The translations under genes and the position numbers were made by a program. Below, piece after piece: positions 1 through 9,422 of a stretch of 59,931 nucleotides of DNA. The notes beneath the pieces were generated by a model that ran no database searches, had not been told where the DNA came from, and saw nothing but the letters and a program-made list of their open reading frames with translations. Source of the DNA: Coemansia sp. RSA 922 (taxonomy: Eukaryota; Kickxellomycota; Kickxellomycetes; Kickxellales; Kickxellaceae); NCBI GenBank assembly GCA_027577415.1, contig JANBQS010000022.1, positions 1-59,931 of the forward strand, in the 5' to 3' direction. Each line of letters opens with the position of its first letter. The first letter of the stretch is position 1.

Positions 1-6
1 CTTGTT

Positions 7-897
7 ATGGACGAGCGGAATTGCAATACTAGCGATAGTAATAGCAGCAGCAGCGATGGTCGGAGACGGAACAGTGAAAGTAGCATAGCCAAGTGTGCCT
101 CTACGTCGACGCGCTCGCGGAGATCCAATACTGGTGCTAACGGCGACCCGAACAAAGACAGGTCTAACTCGAGTCCCAATCGCGTTGTTCTGGGCGAAGC
201 CACTCGATTGGCTTTTTCTCCTGTACAAGAGGACGACGTTCAGAGTCCGCCACAAGACAGTGCATCTGCGATTCACACGAGTCGGAGTCGTAGCCGACAG
301 TTACCCAAAATGCTTATGCGTCCACCAGCATGCATAGCTGCGGAGGCGAGTCAATTGGCGCCAGGTCTATCGCTAATATCTACGGGGTCGACGATAACAG
401 CTACATCGACGATGAACCATGTCGGGCAATTTGACAAATCATCGATGGTCTCGGTCATAATCAAGGATACGCGGCCGAAACCCAATACCTGTCGGATACT
501 ATGCAAAAAAGAAGAAGCTGTCGATAGCCCTGTGAATACGCCCGACGACAGCTACAGTACAAAGTCTATGTATGATATTAAAGGACTGCAGACCGTCGGT
601 TGTAACGATAGCGCTGATGGTGCTTCTCAATGCGACGGCGTTCTGAAATCGAAGAATCCCAGTACTAGCGATTGTCACGACGTGGTGCTGCCGCTCAACG
701 ATTTATACTTGTTGCAAAAGTATTTGGCCATTTACGAGGATAAATGGGCACCGGGCGAGGCCAAGTATATTGCGGATAATCAAAAGTCAAACGGCGCATG
801 TTTGACGCCGATGTCTGACTGTCTGAGAGCGTTGGGAGCCGTCCCGACTCAAGTCAGAACATCGAATAACCACAAAACTCGGATACCGTTAACCTAA
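7..897 (+). CDS. Unrecognised Ser-rich protein, probably the 3' part of a gene cut by the window edge
   Basis: I do not recognise this protein. The frame is open to the first base of the window, so the ATG at position 7 may be internal and the true start may lie outside. The first 100 or so residues are low complexity, with Ser runs and Arg-rich patches (SNSSSSDGRRR), and look disordered. The last 70 residues look more ordered and are rich in Leu, Tyr and Trp (for example DLYLLQKYLAIYEDKWAPG). There is no signal peptide or membrane span. The gene runs toward the arrestin gene on the same strand. A regulatory or scaffold protein would fit the composition, but nothing in the sequence shows a function. 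Composition and length favour a real coding region over chance. Confidence 0.6.
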   Translation: MDERNCNTSDSNSSSSDGRRRNSESSIAKCASTSTRSRRSNTGANGDPNKDRSNSSPNRVVLGEATRLAFSPVQEDDVQSPPQDSASAIHTSRSRSRQLPKMLMRPPACIAAEASQLAPGLSLISTGSTITATSTMNHVGQFDKSSMVSVIIKDTRPKPNTCRILCKKEEAVDSPVNTPDDSYSTKSMYDIKGLQTVGCNDSADGASQCDGVLKSKNPSTSDCHDVVLPLNDLYLLQKYLAIYEDKWAPGEAKYIADNQKSNGACLTPMSDCLRALGAVPTQVRTSNNHKTRIPLT

Positions 898-1582
898 TTT
901 CTTTTCTCTTTGCATGTGGCGTGTAAAATGAATTATCGATAGACCCTATTTATGAATGTGCACTGGGTGTGGCATTGATAAGTGATAGCGCCTCCCTCCC
1001 CTTCTTTCGCACAAGTCTATCGGCAAGCTACATGACTCGTGTCAAAGTAAAACTATCCAAGAAAAAAATATGATAATTTATTGATCACGGGGCACAATTT
1101 CATGCAAGCCAATACGATACATTTTCTCGCTGGTAGAAGCCTAGAGGGCTAAATTCATGCAAGTTTTGAGCTAAAAAAGAAAATTGTAGTCTCCTTTTTT
1201 TTTATACTTTACACATCGGATGGGGGTTGTGTGACACATGTGAGAGTGGGTGGTCTTTATACTGGAAGAGTTTAATTGGACCCCTGATTTTTTTCTTCCT
1301 ATTTCCGGGATTGCCATCTATTCGGAAAAGAAATGTACGCCATTGTTCGAAGAAGAACGTAAGGGGCAAGCGGGGTCGTCTGCATAGTATGCGGCGCTCC
1401 ACTTGACAAACAAACCAAAAGCCGCCCTCTCTCTTTTCTTTGTCCACTACTTTTTTTTCAAACTCTTCCTCTTTTTGTAGAAAAAACTCGTTCTTTCTTA
1501 CTGTTCTTGTTCAAAGCGTTTATTTTCCACTTTTACTGCTCCTCTTTTTTTATTCCCTACTCCCTTACAAAAACACACAAAA
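898..1582. other. Intergenic: 3' end of first gene and arrestin promoter
   Basis: No convincing gene. The last 130 bases before the arrestin ATG are a strongly pyrimidine-biased leader with runs of T, ending in an A-rich stretch just before the start codon. This is the usual look of a fungal 5' leader. The short antisense frame at 1202-1447 lacks a recognisable product. Confidence 0.6.
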
Positions 1583-3727
1583 ATGCGCTCTAGTCCGTCG
1601 CTAGAGATTATTCTAGATCAGCCCGAGCTGCTGGTACGTGGTACTTTAGACGAAGCCGTGCCAGCCGTTCTCAGTGGTCGCTTAGTAGTGCACTTGAACG
1701 AGTCTATAAGAGTACGGTCACTAAAGATGGTGTTTAGCGGGCGAATAGACACATACTTTAGCCAAAACGTGGTCGGCGCCACGACAAACACCAAAGACGA
1801 GCACCGCGAGTTTATTACCCATGAGTGGCAGTTTCTCGAATCGCAAAAGCACTCTTTGGCTTGGGGACCCGAAGACAAGGTGTTTCCCTTTGACTTGGTC
1901 ATTCCTGGGGACAATCCCGAGACCGTAGTTACTGCTTTGAGCAAAGTGCGGTATAGCTTGCATGCCGTCTTGGAACGTACCTCGTTCCATGTCAATTTAA
2001 CGACCTCTGCCGATGTGTTGGTTAAGCGCGGACCCATGCCGGGAGCGCCTTGGGCGTTGGCCTTGATGGAGAGTATTGAGGCGGCTGGCGACTGGTCGCA
2101 ACAGCTGGATTACCGTGTGTCGGTGCCTACGAGGTCGCTCAAGGACGGCGAGCTGTTCCATACGCGGTTTGAGCTGGTCCCACGCAGCAAGGGTATGAAG
2201 CTGATGGCGGTCGGCGTGCTTATTAAGGAGTACGTGAGATACTACAGTCCTCAGGGCGAGGCCTTGCATCGGTTTGCGAGAGTAGTGGCGCGTAACGAAA
2301 ACTTTATCAGTCCCACGGGTGCCTGCACCACAGCGCCACGCAAGGCCGACGAGTGTCTGGATTTGGTAGACGCCACCAGCATCCAAATCCCCTTGGCTGT
2401 TCCAGCTGCCTATACGGGAATCCAGTACGATGTATTGTCGGAGCATATTGAGATCCGCCATCGCATCAAGTTTTTGATCAAAATTCGAGACTCATCTATG
2501 CTTATCCACAGCGTTTTTATCGCCGTGCCGGTTACTATTATGCCTGTCACTGCTCGCGATGACTCGAATATCTTGCCACAGTACGAGGCCGCCTTGCGCA
2601 ATCCTGGTACAATTCTTATGCGGTCGAACACTTTGCCACCTGCCTACGATGCTGTGCCTCCTGCTCAGGCTGTGCCTAGAGCCGCCGGACGCAGTAGAGC
2701 GGCTGACCAACTCTCTGCGGAGGAACAGCAGCCTGGTGACAGTGCCACCACGCAGAGAGATGCATCAAGTGGCACTGCTATTGTGCCGTCTCTTTCTGTA
2801 GTCGAGCCAGGTACAGAGGTCAATGGATTTCCGGTTCCTTTGCGTCGAAGCAGGTCGCAGTTTTACTTGGCATCGCCAGACAGTACACCACCGATGCGCC
2901 CGCTGGACGCCACCACGATTATAGTCGACATGCCCGAGCCTAGCAACACAGCGTCGAGTAGTAGAAGGGCTGGCAACCACCCCCACCGCTCCAGTATTTC
3001 GGCGATGATGTCGGCACATCCCGACACCTATCCTTCGCTGGACGATGACTCGAGTATGCCTCTGCCGCTTCCACTTCCGCCATTCATCTTTGACCAGCAG
3101 CAGAATAACGTTGGCCGCTCGCATGGCAATGCATCCGAGGTGTTAATCGACTCCTGTAGGGACTCGTTATATCGGACAGAAAGTAGAGCAAGTACGACGT
3201 CGTCGACTAGGAGACTCAGCAGCTTGGGCGACCGGCTAGTCAACAATAAAATCACGGATAAGATGCGTTCCATATTCCATACGCGTACTCGCTCGTCGTC
3301 ATCAGGAGCCGCAGATATTTGTCGCCACAGCAATGCATCGTGTATAGACGTTGGTCGCCACCATTCAGTTAGACCAATGACACCACCAGCGGCTCCTTTG
3401 CTTGATTCGTCTGAGGTATATTATACTATGCCCGTGCCTCATCGGAGCAGTGTCGCCACGGCTGTGTTGCTTGCCCCGCCGACTGCTGCATCGCACCATG
3501 GGGTGCCGTCGAGACATAGAGCTACAAACAGTATGTCGGCGTGCAGTGGCCTCAACTTTTTGGATTCTGCTGCGGGACTGGCTGACCCTGATCTAGATCG
3601 AGCCATAAAACCTCCTCCAAATGCTTTGCTCCACCATGTTCATAATCCTCCTCCCTCTCATCCTCTGCCCTCGTCTCCACTGGCTGCCAACCAAACAATA
3701 TCGCCGTCGCCAGTAGCTTTCCGCTAA
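1583..3727 (+). CDS. Alpha-arrestin (arrestin-related trafficking adaptor)
   Basis: A 714-residue single-exon protein. The first 320 residues carry the arrestin N and C beta-sandwich domains; the strands around VFPFDLVIPGDNPETV and the block ending in IRHRIKFLIKI are typical of the fungal family. Two candidate motifs for WW-domain ubiquitin ligases follow: LPQY at residues 331-334 and PPAY at 352-355. Alpha-arrestins use these to recruit Rsp5/NEDD4-type HECT ligases to plasma-membrane transporters and drive their ubiquitination and endocytosis. The remaining 350 residues are Ser/Pro-rich and probably disordered, with many possible phosphorylation sites, as is common in Rod1/Art4-like members. 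The ATG follows an A-rich leader and is the first in frame. The cargo transporter cannot be told from sequence. Confidence 0.85.
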   Translation: MRSSPSLEIILDQPELLVRGTLDEAVPAVLSGRLVVHLNESIRVRSLKMVFSGRIDTYFSQNVVGATTNTKDEHREFITHEWQFLESQKHSLAWGPEDKVFPFDLVIPGDNPETVVTALSKVRYSLHAVLERTSFHVNLTTSADVLVKRGPMPGAPWALALMESIEAAGDWSQQLDYRVSVPTRSLKDGELFHTRFELVPRSKGMKLMAVGVLIKEYVRYYSPQGEALHRFARVVARNENFISPTGACTTAPRKADECLDLVDATSIQIPLAVPAAYTGIQYDVLSEHIEIRHRIKFLIKIRDSSMLIHSVFIAVPVTIMPVTARDDSNILPQYEAALRNPGTILMRSNTLPPAYDAVPPAQAVPRAAGRSRAADQLSAEEQQPGDSATTQRDASSGTAIVPSLSVVEPGTEVNGFPVPLRRSRSQFYLASPDSTPPMRPLDATTIIVDMPEPSNTASSSRRAGNHPHRSSISAMMSAHPDTYPSLDDDSSMPLPLPLPPFIFDQQQNNVGRSHGNASEVLIDSCRDSLYRTESRASTTSSTRRLSSLGDRLVNNKITDKMRSIFHTRTRSSSSGAADICRHSNASCIDVGRHHSVRPMTPPAAPLLDSSEVYYTMPVPHRSSVATAVLLAPPTAASHHGVPSRHRATNSMSACSGLNFLDSAAGLADPDLDRAIKPPPNALLHHVHNPPPSHPLPSSPLAANQTISPSPVAFR

Positions 3728-3882
3728 ATCGTGGGTTATCTTTAAAGCATTCAAATAGAATAGCAAATGTGAGCCTAGAAATGTATCTAGAGCAGAGGGT
3801 GTAGTTGACCTGGCTTGAGTGTATAAGAAATTGACTAGTCCATTTTTGAATATTACTTCTTATTAACGTCTAGTAAAGGCAA

Positions 3883-4290
3883 CTACATAAGCTTGTATCC
3901 CACGTCTACCAAACAATCCGCAAATGGTCCGCATACAGAAACTACAATACCCTCATTTTTGGTATCTGCCATGTTTAACGCAGACACCAAGTAAGAATTG
4001 TAAGTAAAATTGTAGGTGTCATCAACTGCAATAGGGTATATTGCAAAAATAAAACCTTTTTCTTTCGCTATTTCCCTTGTCCAACCCAGGGTATAGTCGA
4101 TAAATTTTGCGGGAGTACATTCATCGACAACGTTTGAGGCCCAGCCGTTAAATAAAGATCTCTTTATAGAATTGTCAACTGTGTTGGTTCGCGTAATAAT
4201 TATAACATTGTTTTTGTTATTCACGAAGGCATCAAGCTCAGCCTTTGATTTGGCATAAAATAAATTATCCCCTAGTGCTTCGAAATTCAT
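3883..4290 (-). CDS. Small protein of unknown family A, copy 1
   Basis: A 135-residue protein with no signal peptide, membrane span or recognised domain. It is a clear paralogue of the protein encoded at 4980-5396. Shared blocks include an early NVIIITRT (NVAIVTKT in the other), a central REIAKEKGF (RKIASEHNF), and a C-terminal SVCGPFADCLVDVGY (SACGPFAKHLSDAGY). The pattern of conserved Cys, Gly, Pro and Phe with divergent surroundings says both are real proteins under constraint. The gene is AT-rich compared with the arrestin beside it. A TATAAAA box about 85 bp upstream of the ATG drives it, and that promoter block is also shared with the paralogue. Function is unknown, and it is likely lineage-specific. 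Confidence 0.75.
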   Translation of the reverse strand: MNFEALGDNLFYAKSKAELDAFVNNKNNVIIITRTNTVDNSIKRSLFNGWASNVVDECTPAKFIDYTLGWTREIAKEKGFIFAIYPIAVDDTYNFTYNSYLVSALNMADTKNEGIVVSVCGPFADCLVDVGYKLM

Positions 4291-4348
4291 TTGTAGCTTG
4301 GATATAATAATAGAATACTAGTAGTGGGTAAAAGTGAAGTGAGGGGGG

Positions 4349-4380
4349 AAAAAGGTGGGCGTTCCTCCCTCTGTTTTATA
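4349..4380 (-). promoter_or_regulatory. Core promoter of family A copy 1
   Basis: Read on the minus strand, a TATAAAA box (4374-4380) is followed by a purine-rich stretch and then GCCCACC plus a T/C run. The same order (TATAAAA, GCGCCCAC, T run) occurs upstream of copy 2 at 5481-5518. The promoter was therefore duplicated with the gene. Confidence 0.55.
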
Positions 4381-4979
4381 GTGAAAGTTGAAACCAATGA
4401 AAATAATTATTCCGCATTTTTTTGCCTAAGCATGATACTCATGTATAGTAGAATGGCTAAAAATAGTCCCAGTCAACGCCCTTGTGAGCTGAAGGAAGCG
4501 CCAATGGGCCAAAAGCACCACCTTTTCCACCCCTTTCGTCTTACTCTGGCTGTTTGTCGCATCCGTGTTCGACCACGAGAGCAATGAGATTTTGCTCTTT
4601 GAGAATTGCTCTTTTTGGCTACAAAGCTTTTTGCTGAAGAAGGTGCGGGCATCCCCAGAGTGGGTAGGCAGCTGATGGACACGACATGTGGAAGACTTGA
4701 GCAACGAGACTGCAAGCCTCGGGAATCTCGCCTATCTAAAATAATCCCTTGAAAAGAGCAAGCGCCAGTAATGCGAAAGCTGGTTGTTGATGTGTGCGGC
4801 CGTTCAATTTAAATATGGTAATATATTGTGAAGCATTAGAAAAGAAAAGCAAAGCTACATTCTAAACAATGCCCTCTAGTATATGCACTCGAGCGTATGC
4901 CAATACTTAAAGCTCTATTGTGTTGTACCAGCTTTGGCGTGCACAACCTCCAAAGACAAGGCAGCAATTTAGGTCTTAG
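4381..4979. other. Intergenic spacer between the family A genes
   Basis: This spacer is the upstream DNA of copy 1 and the downstream DNA of copy 2. Overlapping frames on both strands (4324-4587, 4426-4715) show no recognisable product and mixed composition, so I do not call a gene. AAAGC/GCTTT-type words recur here, as they do upstream of the other small-protein genes. Confidence 0.4.
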
Positions 4980-5396
4980 CTACTTACTAAAAGTACCAAA
5001 GTAACCAGCATCGGAAAGATGCTTGGCAAATGGCCCACACGCAGATATTCCAATCAATTTAGTGCTAGTGGCGGACATGTTTAACACGGACACATATTCG
5101 GAATCATAAGTCATTTCAAACGTGCCATCCTCATCTTTCGAGTATGATACAAGGTTAAAATTATGTTCACTCGCTATCTTACGGGCCAAGTTAATAACTT
5201 TGTCGAGAACATCTAAGCACTCGGATTCATTGGTAACATTGACAACCTCATCATAATTGTTAGCTTTCTTTACGGACTTATGAACTTCAACAGTTTTAGT
5301 TACAATTGCAACGTTCTTGTTTTCACATACAAAATTATCAAGTTTATCCCTGGTGCTTACTGACATGATGTCGGTCTGTTCTTGCTGAGGACTCAT
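4980..5396 (-). CDS. Small protein of unknown family A, copy 2
   Basis: A 138-residue paralogue of the 3883-4290 protein in the same orientation, 690 bp upstream of it. Conserved blocks run the whole length: an N-terminal LDNFVCENKNVAIVTKT, a central LARKIASEHNF, then MTYDSEYVSVLNM and SACGPFAKHLSDAGY near the end. It has an extra N-terminal dozen residues compared with copy 1. The Met chosen is the first in frame after the TATA box; the Met eleven residues in (MSVSTRD) would align better with the start of copy 1. There is no signal peptide, so it is probably cytosolic or nuclear. Function is unknown. The divergence suggests an old duplication still under protein-level selection. Confidence 0.75.
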   Translation of the reverse strand: MSPQQEQTDIMSVSTRDKLDNFVCENKNVAIVTKTVEVHKSVKKANNYDEVVNVTNESECLDVLDKVINLARKIASEHNFNLVSYSKDEDGTFEMTYDSEYVSVLNMSATSTKLIGISACGPFAKHLSDAGYFGTFSK

Positions 5397-5480
5397 TGAA
5401 TAGACGTATAGGTTAAAGAGTGTAATAGAATATTATTGCTGAAGGGGGTTTGGAAATATAAAAGTAAAACTTGCAGAGTA

Positions 5481-5518
5481 AAAAAAAGTGGGCGCTTCTC
5501 CATTCACCTCTTTTTATA
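5481..5518 (-). promoter_or_regulatory. Core promoter of family A copy 2
   Basis: The minus strand reads TATAAAA (5512-5518), a purine-rich stretch, GCGCCCAC and a T run. This matches the promoter of copy 1 in order and spacing. It lies about 120 bp upstream of the ATG. Confidence 0.55.
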
Positions 5519-6651
5519 GGGGTGTTTGCAGTCAGTGAGATCTCACAGTCAAGACATGAAGGAATGCATGTAAGTCATGTTATTTCAAGTGCTCACGGGG
5601 TACTAAAATATAGCTATTTATAGCTCCAGTCAACGCGTTCAAAATATTTTAAAGAACCAAACAGTCTTTTTAAGTTTTCAGTTATTATCATCCAATTATG
5701 TTGCCTTCTGCACCGCCGATGACTGGGGGAGCAAAAGTAATGAGTACGTACTTTATTTATTTTTATTTATTTAAACTTGGCTATCCACGACCAGGCAGTC
5801 CACAGAATAAGGGCTGTCTATGCTCTATAGTAGTGTTACCTAATACTAAAAGTGCAGATAAATAAATTCAGTGGCTCGCCCGCTAAATGGCCATACAATG
5901 CCATGTCAGCTCATGCTGCTTGTGTGTTGTGTGAGCAGCGGCAAAGAAACTCGCGCTGCGCTTTCTAAACTGTATACAAAGAAGTAAATGGATTCTCCAA
6001 AGAAAAAAGCAGCGGCGATCCTACCTCACTTTGTATCTACTACTTGCCCAGAAAGGGAACACATGTTTGCATCAGATCCTGGTACTCTTCTTCAACATCC
6101 GTATTCCGCGAGCAAAGGGGAAAAAACCTGCAGAGCCAAAGGGCAAAGTTCAGTTTCAGTATACTTTTTTTTTTTTGGATACACATTTTCCACACATTTA
6201 TTCATCTCTCTATTAACAAAAAATGCGTTTTTTACATTATTCTTTGCCGTTTTAACTTGCCTACTGACACTATGTACAAGAACTGCAATACTTTCGGCAC
6301 TATATTCGATGTTTCTCATACATAAATCTACGTTAAAGGGTATGCAACCGGGGGTTTACAAGGATTCATCTTGTCAGGTACCAGACAAACTATCCTTTGA
6401 TACCAAGGGTAAATGAGTGACTGTAAACAGTCCAATTCAGTCATATCATGTGTTTTAATATCCCCAGTTTTATATAACATTTACTTTCACGTTTGTCTAT
6501 GTGGAATTTTCTTTCTTGCCCATATCTGCAGACTAGGCATGGCTATAGTGACTCTATCAGTTTTCTTTTCGCGCGTGGGGGGTCAAGCCAAGAATAAGGT
6601 TTATATATTGTTATTTATTTATCAATCTACCTATTATTTTTTATTATACAA
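5519..6651. other. Long intergenic region, no supported gene
   Basis: AT-rich DNA with TTTATTTATTTT repeats near 5750-5775. An open frame starts at ATG 5988 (MDSPKKKAAAILP) and runs to 6416, but two other frames are open over the same stretch and it crosses a T10 run. The protein is recognisable in none of the frames. It might be an intron-containing small gene, but I cannot support splice sites. The last 100 bases are the leader of the U-box gene. Confidence 0.4.
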
Positions 6652-7569
6652 ATGGCGGCCACAGTACCCAACAACATTGAGTTATTCGATTACGCAGACA
6701 CACGTCTCCACACAACACTTACCAGCGATACGCCCAGTACCGACAACTACGAAGCCACGAACCTACTTTCAAAAGCACAACGCCCAGCTACAATTTCCAT
6801 TCTACCCACCCAACCAACCAGTTTCATGGCCGAATCATTCGTAAAACCGCCTATCGACCTTTTATTCCAACTACCATACACAGTTTCACTTGCAGCTATA
6901 GTAATTGATCCACGGATCCGCCAATCCCACGCAAAATCCATTAACATCTATATACTACGCGGTACATTAGATGCATGGCATAAATGGATATTACTTGGCC
7001 GAATGACTTGGGAATCTGAAGAACGTAGACCACGCGCTCTATGCAATAAAGAACTCGGTCCGCAGTTAGTAACTCAGGTAGCTAGTCGATTACAATGTGG
7101 GTCGTTGTGCGATACTGTTGTTTGGCAACCGATCGATCTGCCACCAGATAATTTGCATTCCGTTAATATTGTTAAACTACGGATCTCAGCAATGCATCAG
7201 GCTCATGCTCTGGGACTCGGTAGGATTGAGATCTGGGCCCAGCCATCTCAGCGCTTACCTGCTCACAAACGAAACCAAGCATGGGCGAGTATCCGCCAAA
7301 CGATCCAACCGCCAGAACAACCGACGTCGGTAGCAGATTCTAGTACCACGGACAATTGTCCACAAGAGTTTATCGACGTTATAACCCTCAGCATTATGCA
7401 GGATCCTGTCATACTACCCAGTAACATACGCTGTGACCGCTCTACTATAATCCGACACCTATCTGTACGCAAAACCGATCCATTCACTGGACTGCCTTTG
7501 GAGTTGGATCAAGTAAAACCAGATCTCTTGCTTCAACAACGTATTAGAGAATGGACGAATAAAAATTAA
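6652..7569 (+). CDS. UBOX5-like: U-box ubiquitin ligase, RNF37/UBOX5-like
   Basis: A 305-residue protein with a C-terminal U-box at about residues 237-302. The signature is PQEFIDVITLSIMQDPVILP, then CDRSTIIRHL, then TDPFTGLPL and PDLLLQQRI. U-boxes fold like RING fingers without zinc and bind E2 enzymes, so this is probably an E3 ubiquitin ligase. The 'LSIM-DP-ILPS' wording and the trailing DPFTG are typical of RNF37/UBOX5 rather than of Ufd2, Prp19 or CHIP. The preceding 200 residues match the length and layout of the RNF37 N-terminal region (hydrophobic strands around residues 75-195), which helps recruit substrate. No RING follows, unlike vertebrate RNF37, so the protein is shorter. It has one exon, starting at the first in-frame ATG after an AT-rich leader. 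In animals the protein is nuclear; location here is unknown. Confidence 0.8.
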   Translation: MAATVPNNIELFDYADTRLHTTLTSDTPSTDNYEATNLLSKAQRPATISILPTQPTSFMAESFVKPPIDLLFQLPYTVSLAAIVIDPRIRQSHAKSINIYILRGTLDAWHKWILLGRMTWESEERRPRALCNKELGPQLVTQVASRLQCGSLCDTVVWQPIDLPPDNLHSVNIVKLRISAMHQAHALGLGRIEIWAQPSQRLPAHKRNQAWASIRQTIQPPEQPTSVADSSTTDNCPQEFIDVITLSIMQDPVILPSNIRCDRSTIIRHLSVRKTDPFTGLPLELDQVKPDLLLQQRIREWTNKN

Positions 7570-7971
7570 CAAAAAAAAAAAAAAGTTGCACATTTTTAAT
7601 GTGGTCTAAAATATCGCTCATATACCGTCATAGTCTTATAAAATTTGCGGAATTCATGCATATCCCTCTCTCCCTCCGAAAAGGAAGAGAAAGATCATAA
7701 TGTTTTTTCGAATCATCGCGGATAGTTTAGACACACATTGAGAAAATATGTGCACTCTCTTCGGGATTCGAACTGGCGATGATTGAATCAACGCGAAAGG
7801 CCAAGTAGATTTGGGCTAAGTTTGAAATTCCAAAGAACTGTGTTTTTACAAAGTACCACACAAAGATAGCATCACGTGATAAAAACAAACAAACGGGAGC
7901 GTCATCTATAAGCTAAAAGAGGTCATGAGAAAGAGAAAATCATTTTAAAGTGGAAAAGTACAAAAAGAAAG
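7570..7971. other. Convergent intergenic spacer
   Basis: This lies between the 3' ends of the U-box and CTLH genes. It holds an A14 run just after the U-box stop. At about 7755-7775 there is a TTCGAATCC-like word on the minus strand that resembles the B box of a tRNA gene, but no cloverleaf can be formed around it. Confidence 0.5.
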
Positions 7972-9249
7972 CTAGGCAAAAGTATCGGCATCAGAGTTGA
8001 CAAAGGTATCGAGCACCCACGGTTGCTGCTGCTGTTGCTGAGGGGTATCCTTCTTAACAGCACTACTACGCGACGACGATGAGCGATATCCCACGAGATA
8101 AGCACTAGTGGTAGCCAGTTGACGCACAAGAGTCACAAGCGCAGGTTCTCTCGGGAACTGCATAGTCTGCAGAATAGCAGCATTAACAGCAGCGGCCAGT
8201 TCCTCTCGCCGCTCCTGAGAAAGCAAGTCAGCAAGCGGGCTCTGCCTAGGATCCGGATAAGCAACCAGTGCAGCGACGTTAGTGATATGGCGCATAATCT
8301 CGGCGCGTTTCTGCTTAAGCTCCACTCTTGTAACAACCTCGCCATCGCCAGCCACTGACTGATAACTCGGCGACTCTGACACAGGCTGTGACGATGAGTA
8401 ATGCAATCTGAGCGACTCGCCCGCAGTACTAGACGACAGACTGATAGAGTGGTTAAGCCAGGTATCGAATATATCAGTATACCGCCACAAAGTCCGCTGC
8501 CCAAACTGCAAAGCATCCAGCTCCTTGTGCTTGGCAATAAGCTCCACGTAATACTGTATATCCAAGCGGAAGCGCAGCAACGTAGCGTTGAATTCCTGCC
8601 GCAGCGGCAACGGACTAAGCTCCAGGCGGTCGGATGGCGGCGGGATCAACACAGACCTAAAGTACGTAGAAAGCAGATCCAATGCAACCTCAGGCTCTCG
8701 TGCCTCAATGCTAGCACATATGCTCTGCCTGATACGCAAGTACTCTATATGATGGGCAATAAGCTCATTCGCACGAGCATCAGTAGACGCCACTTTACCA
8801 TCGGTCGCGTGAGTAACTGCAGCAGAGTCCTTGCGTGGCGGCAGCAGCGGAAATGCTTCAGGTATGCTGACACAGCTGCTATATCCGCTATTCGCCCCAC
8901 TATTGCTATGCGTAGACAGGTCGCAAGCAGGCGGCTGGGGTGCTCTGTCGTCATCCATGTGCATGCAACCCTTGCCCTTCTTCAATGCTGATGAAAGTTG
9001 CTCCTCATCCGCACTAGGCGTATCCACTGAAGCACTGTGACTAAAGGGAGAGGACAGGTATGTGGGAGCACTGGAGCTAGTCAACGAGCCACTTGTAGCC
9101 AGTCCGCATGTACGAGCAAAGGCACTAGCGGTACGAGCACAATTTGTGTGAAGCAAGTAAGAGTAGACTAAAAGGTGTAGGTCGCGAGCATCAACAGGGT
9201 CAGTAGTTACGTGCTGCCTAGCCTGAATTTCGTCACTGTTAGAAGACAT
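7972..9249 (-). CDS. LisH-CTLH-CRA protein (GID/CTLH, RanBPM-Gid8 family)
   Basis: A 425-residue protein starting at MSSNSDEIQ. A LisH dimerisation motif lies at about residues 22-52 (DLHLLVYSYLLHTNCARTAS). A Ser-rich linker follows, then a CTLH region from about 163 (HIEYLRIRQSICASIEAREP), and a CRA-like helical region with LRFRLDIQYYVELI and ending near residue 395. This order defines the scaffolds of the GID/CTLH ubiquitin ligase, which targets gluconeogenic enzymes in yeast and has nuclear roles elsewhere. There is no SPRY domain as in RanBPM/Gid1, no WD40 as in Gid7 and no RING as in Gid2/Gid9. It is about twice the length of Gid8/TWA1 because of the linker and the C-terminal tail, which has a Gln run. 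Which subunit it represents is uncertain. The frame stays open upstream of this ATG, but that stretch is a T-rich leader. Confidence 0.75.
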   Translation of the reverse strand: MSSNSDEIQARQHVTTDPVDARDLHLLVYSYLLHTNCARTASAFARTCGLATSGSLTSSSAPTYLSSPFSHSASVDTPSADEEQLSSALKKGKGCMHMDDDRAPQPPACDLSTHSNSGANSGYSSCVSIPEAFPLLPPRKDSAAVTHATDGKVASTDARANELIAHHIEYLRIRQSICASIEAREPEVALDLLSTYFRSVLIPPPSDRLELSPLPLRQEFNATLLRFRLDIQYYVELIAKHKELDALQFGQRTLWRYTDIFDTWLNHSISLSSSTAGESLRLHYSSSQPVSESPSYQSVAGDGEVVTRVELKQKRAEIMRHITNVAALVAYPDPRQSPLADLLSQERREELAAAVNAAILQTMQFPREPALVTLVRQLATTSAYLVGYRSSSSRSSAVKKDTPQQQQQQPWVLDTFVNSDADTFA

Positions 9250-9422
9250 TTTGCCAAAAAGAAGAATTGGAGAATATATAAATAATAATAATAGTGAAGC
9301 GGAAGAAGAAAAGAAATATAAAAAAGCGGGAGAGATGGGAGGGAGGGAGGGAGCAGTAACCAAGAATGCTACGCCCAAATAAAAAACAAAATATATTAGC
9401 GAAAAACAAGGGTTTCTTTTTT

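Noticed and set aside
5988..6416. Overlapping frames starting MDSPKKKAAA
   Set aside because: Two other frames are equally open, it crosses a long T run, and I recognise no product or splice sites.
7745..7830. tRNA-like sequence on the minus strand (GTTCGAATCC B-box word)
   Set aside because: The T-stem does not pair, no acceptor stem can be formed and the anticodon arm is absent. At most it is a relic or a chance match.
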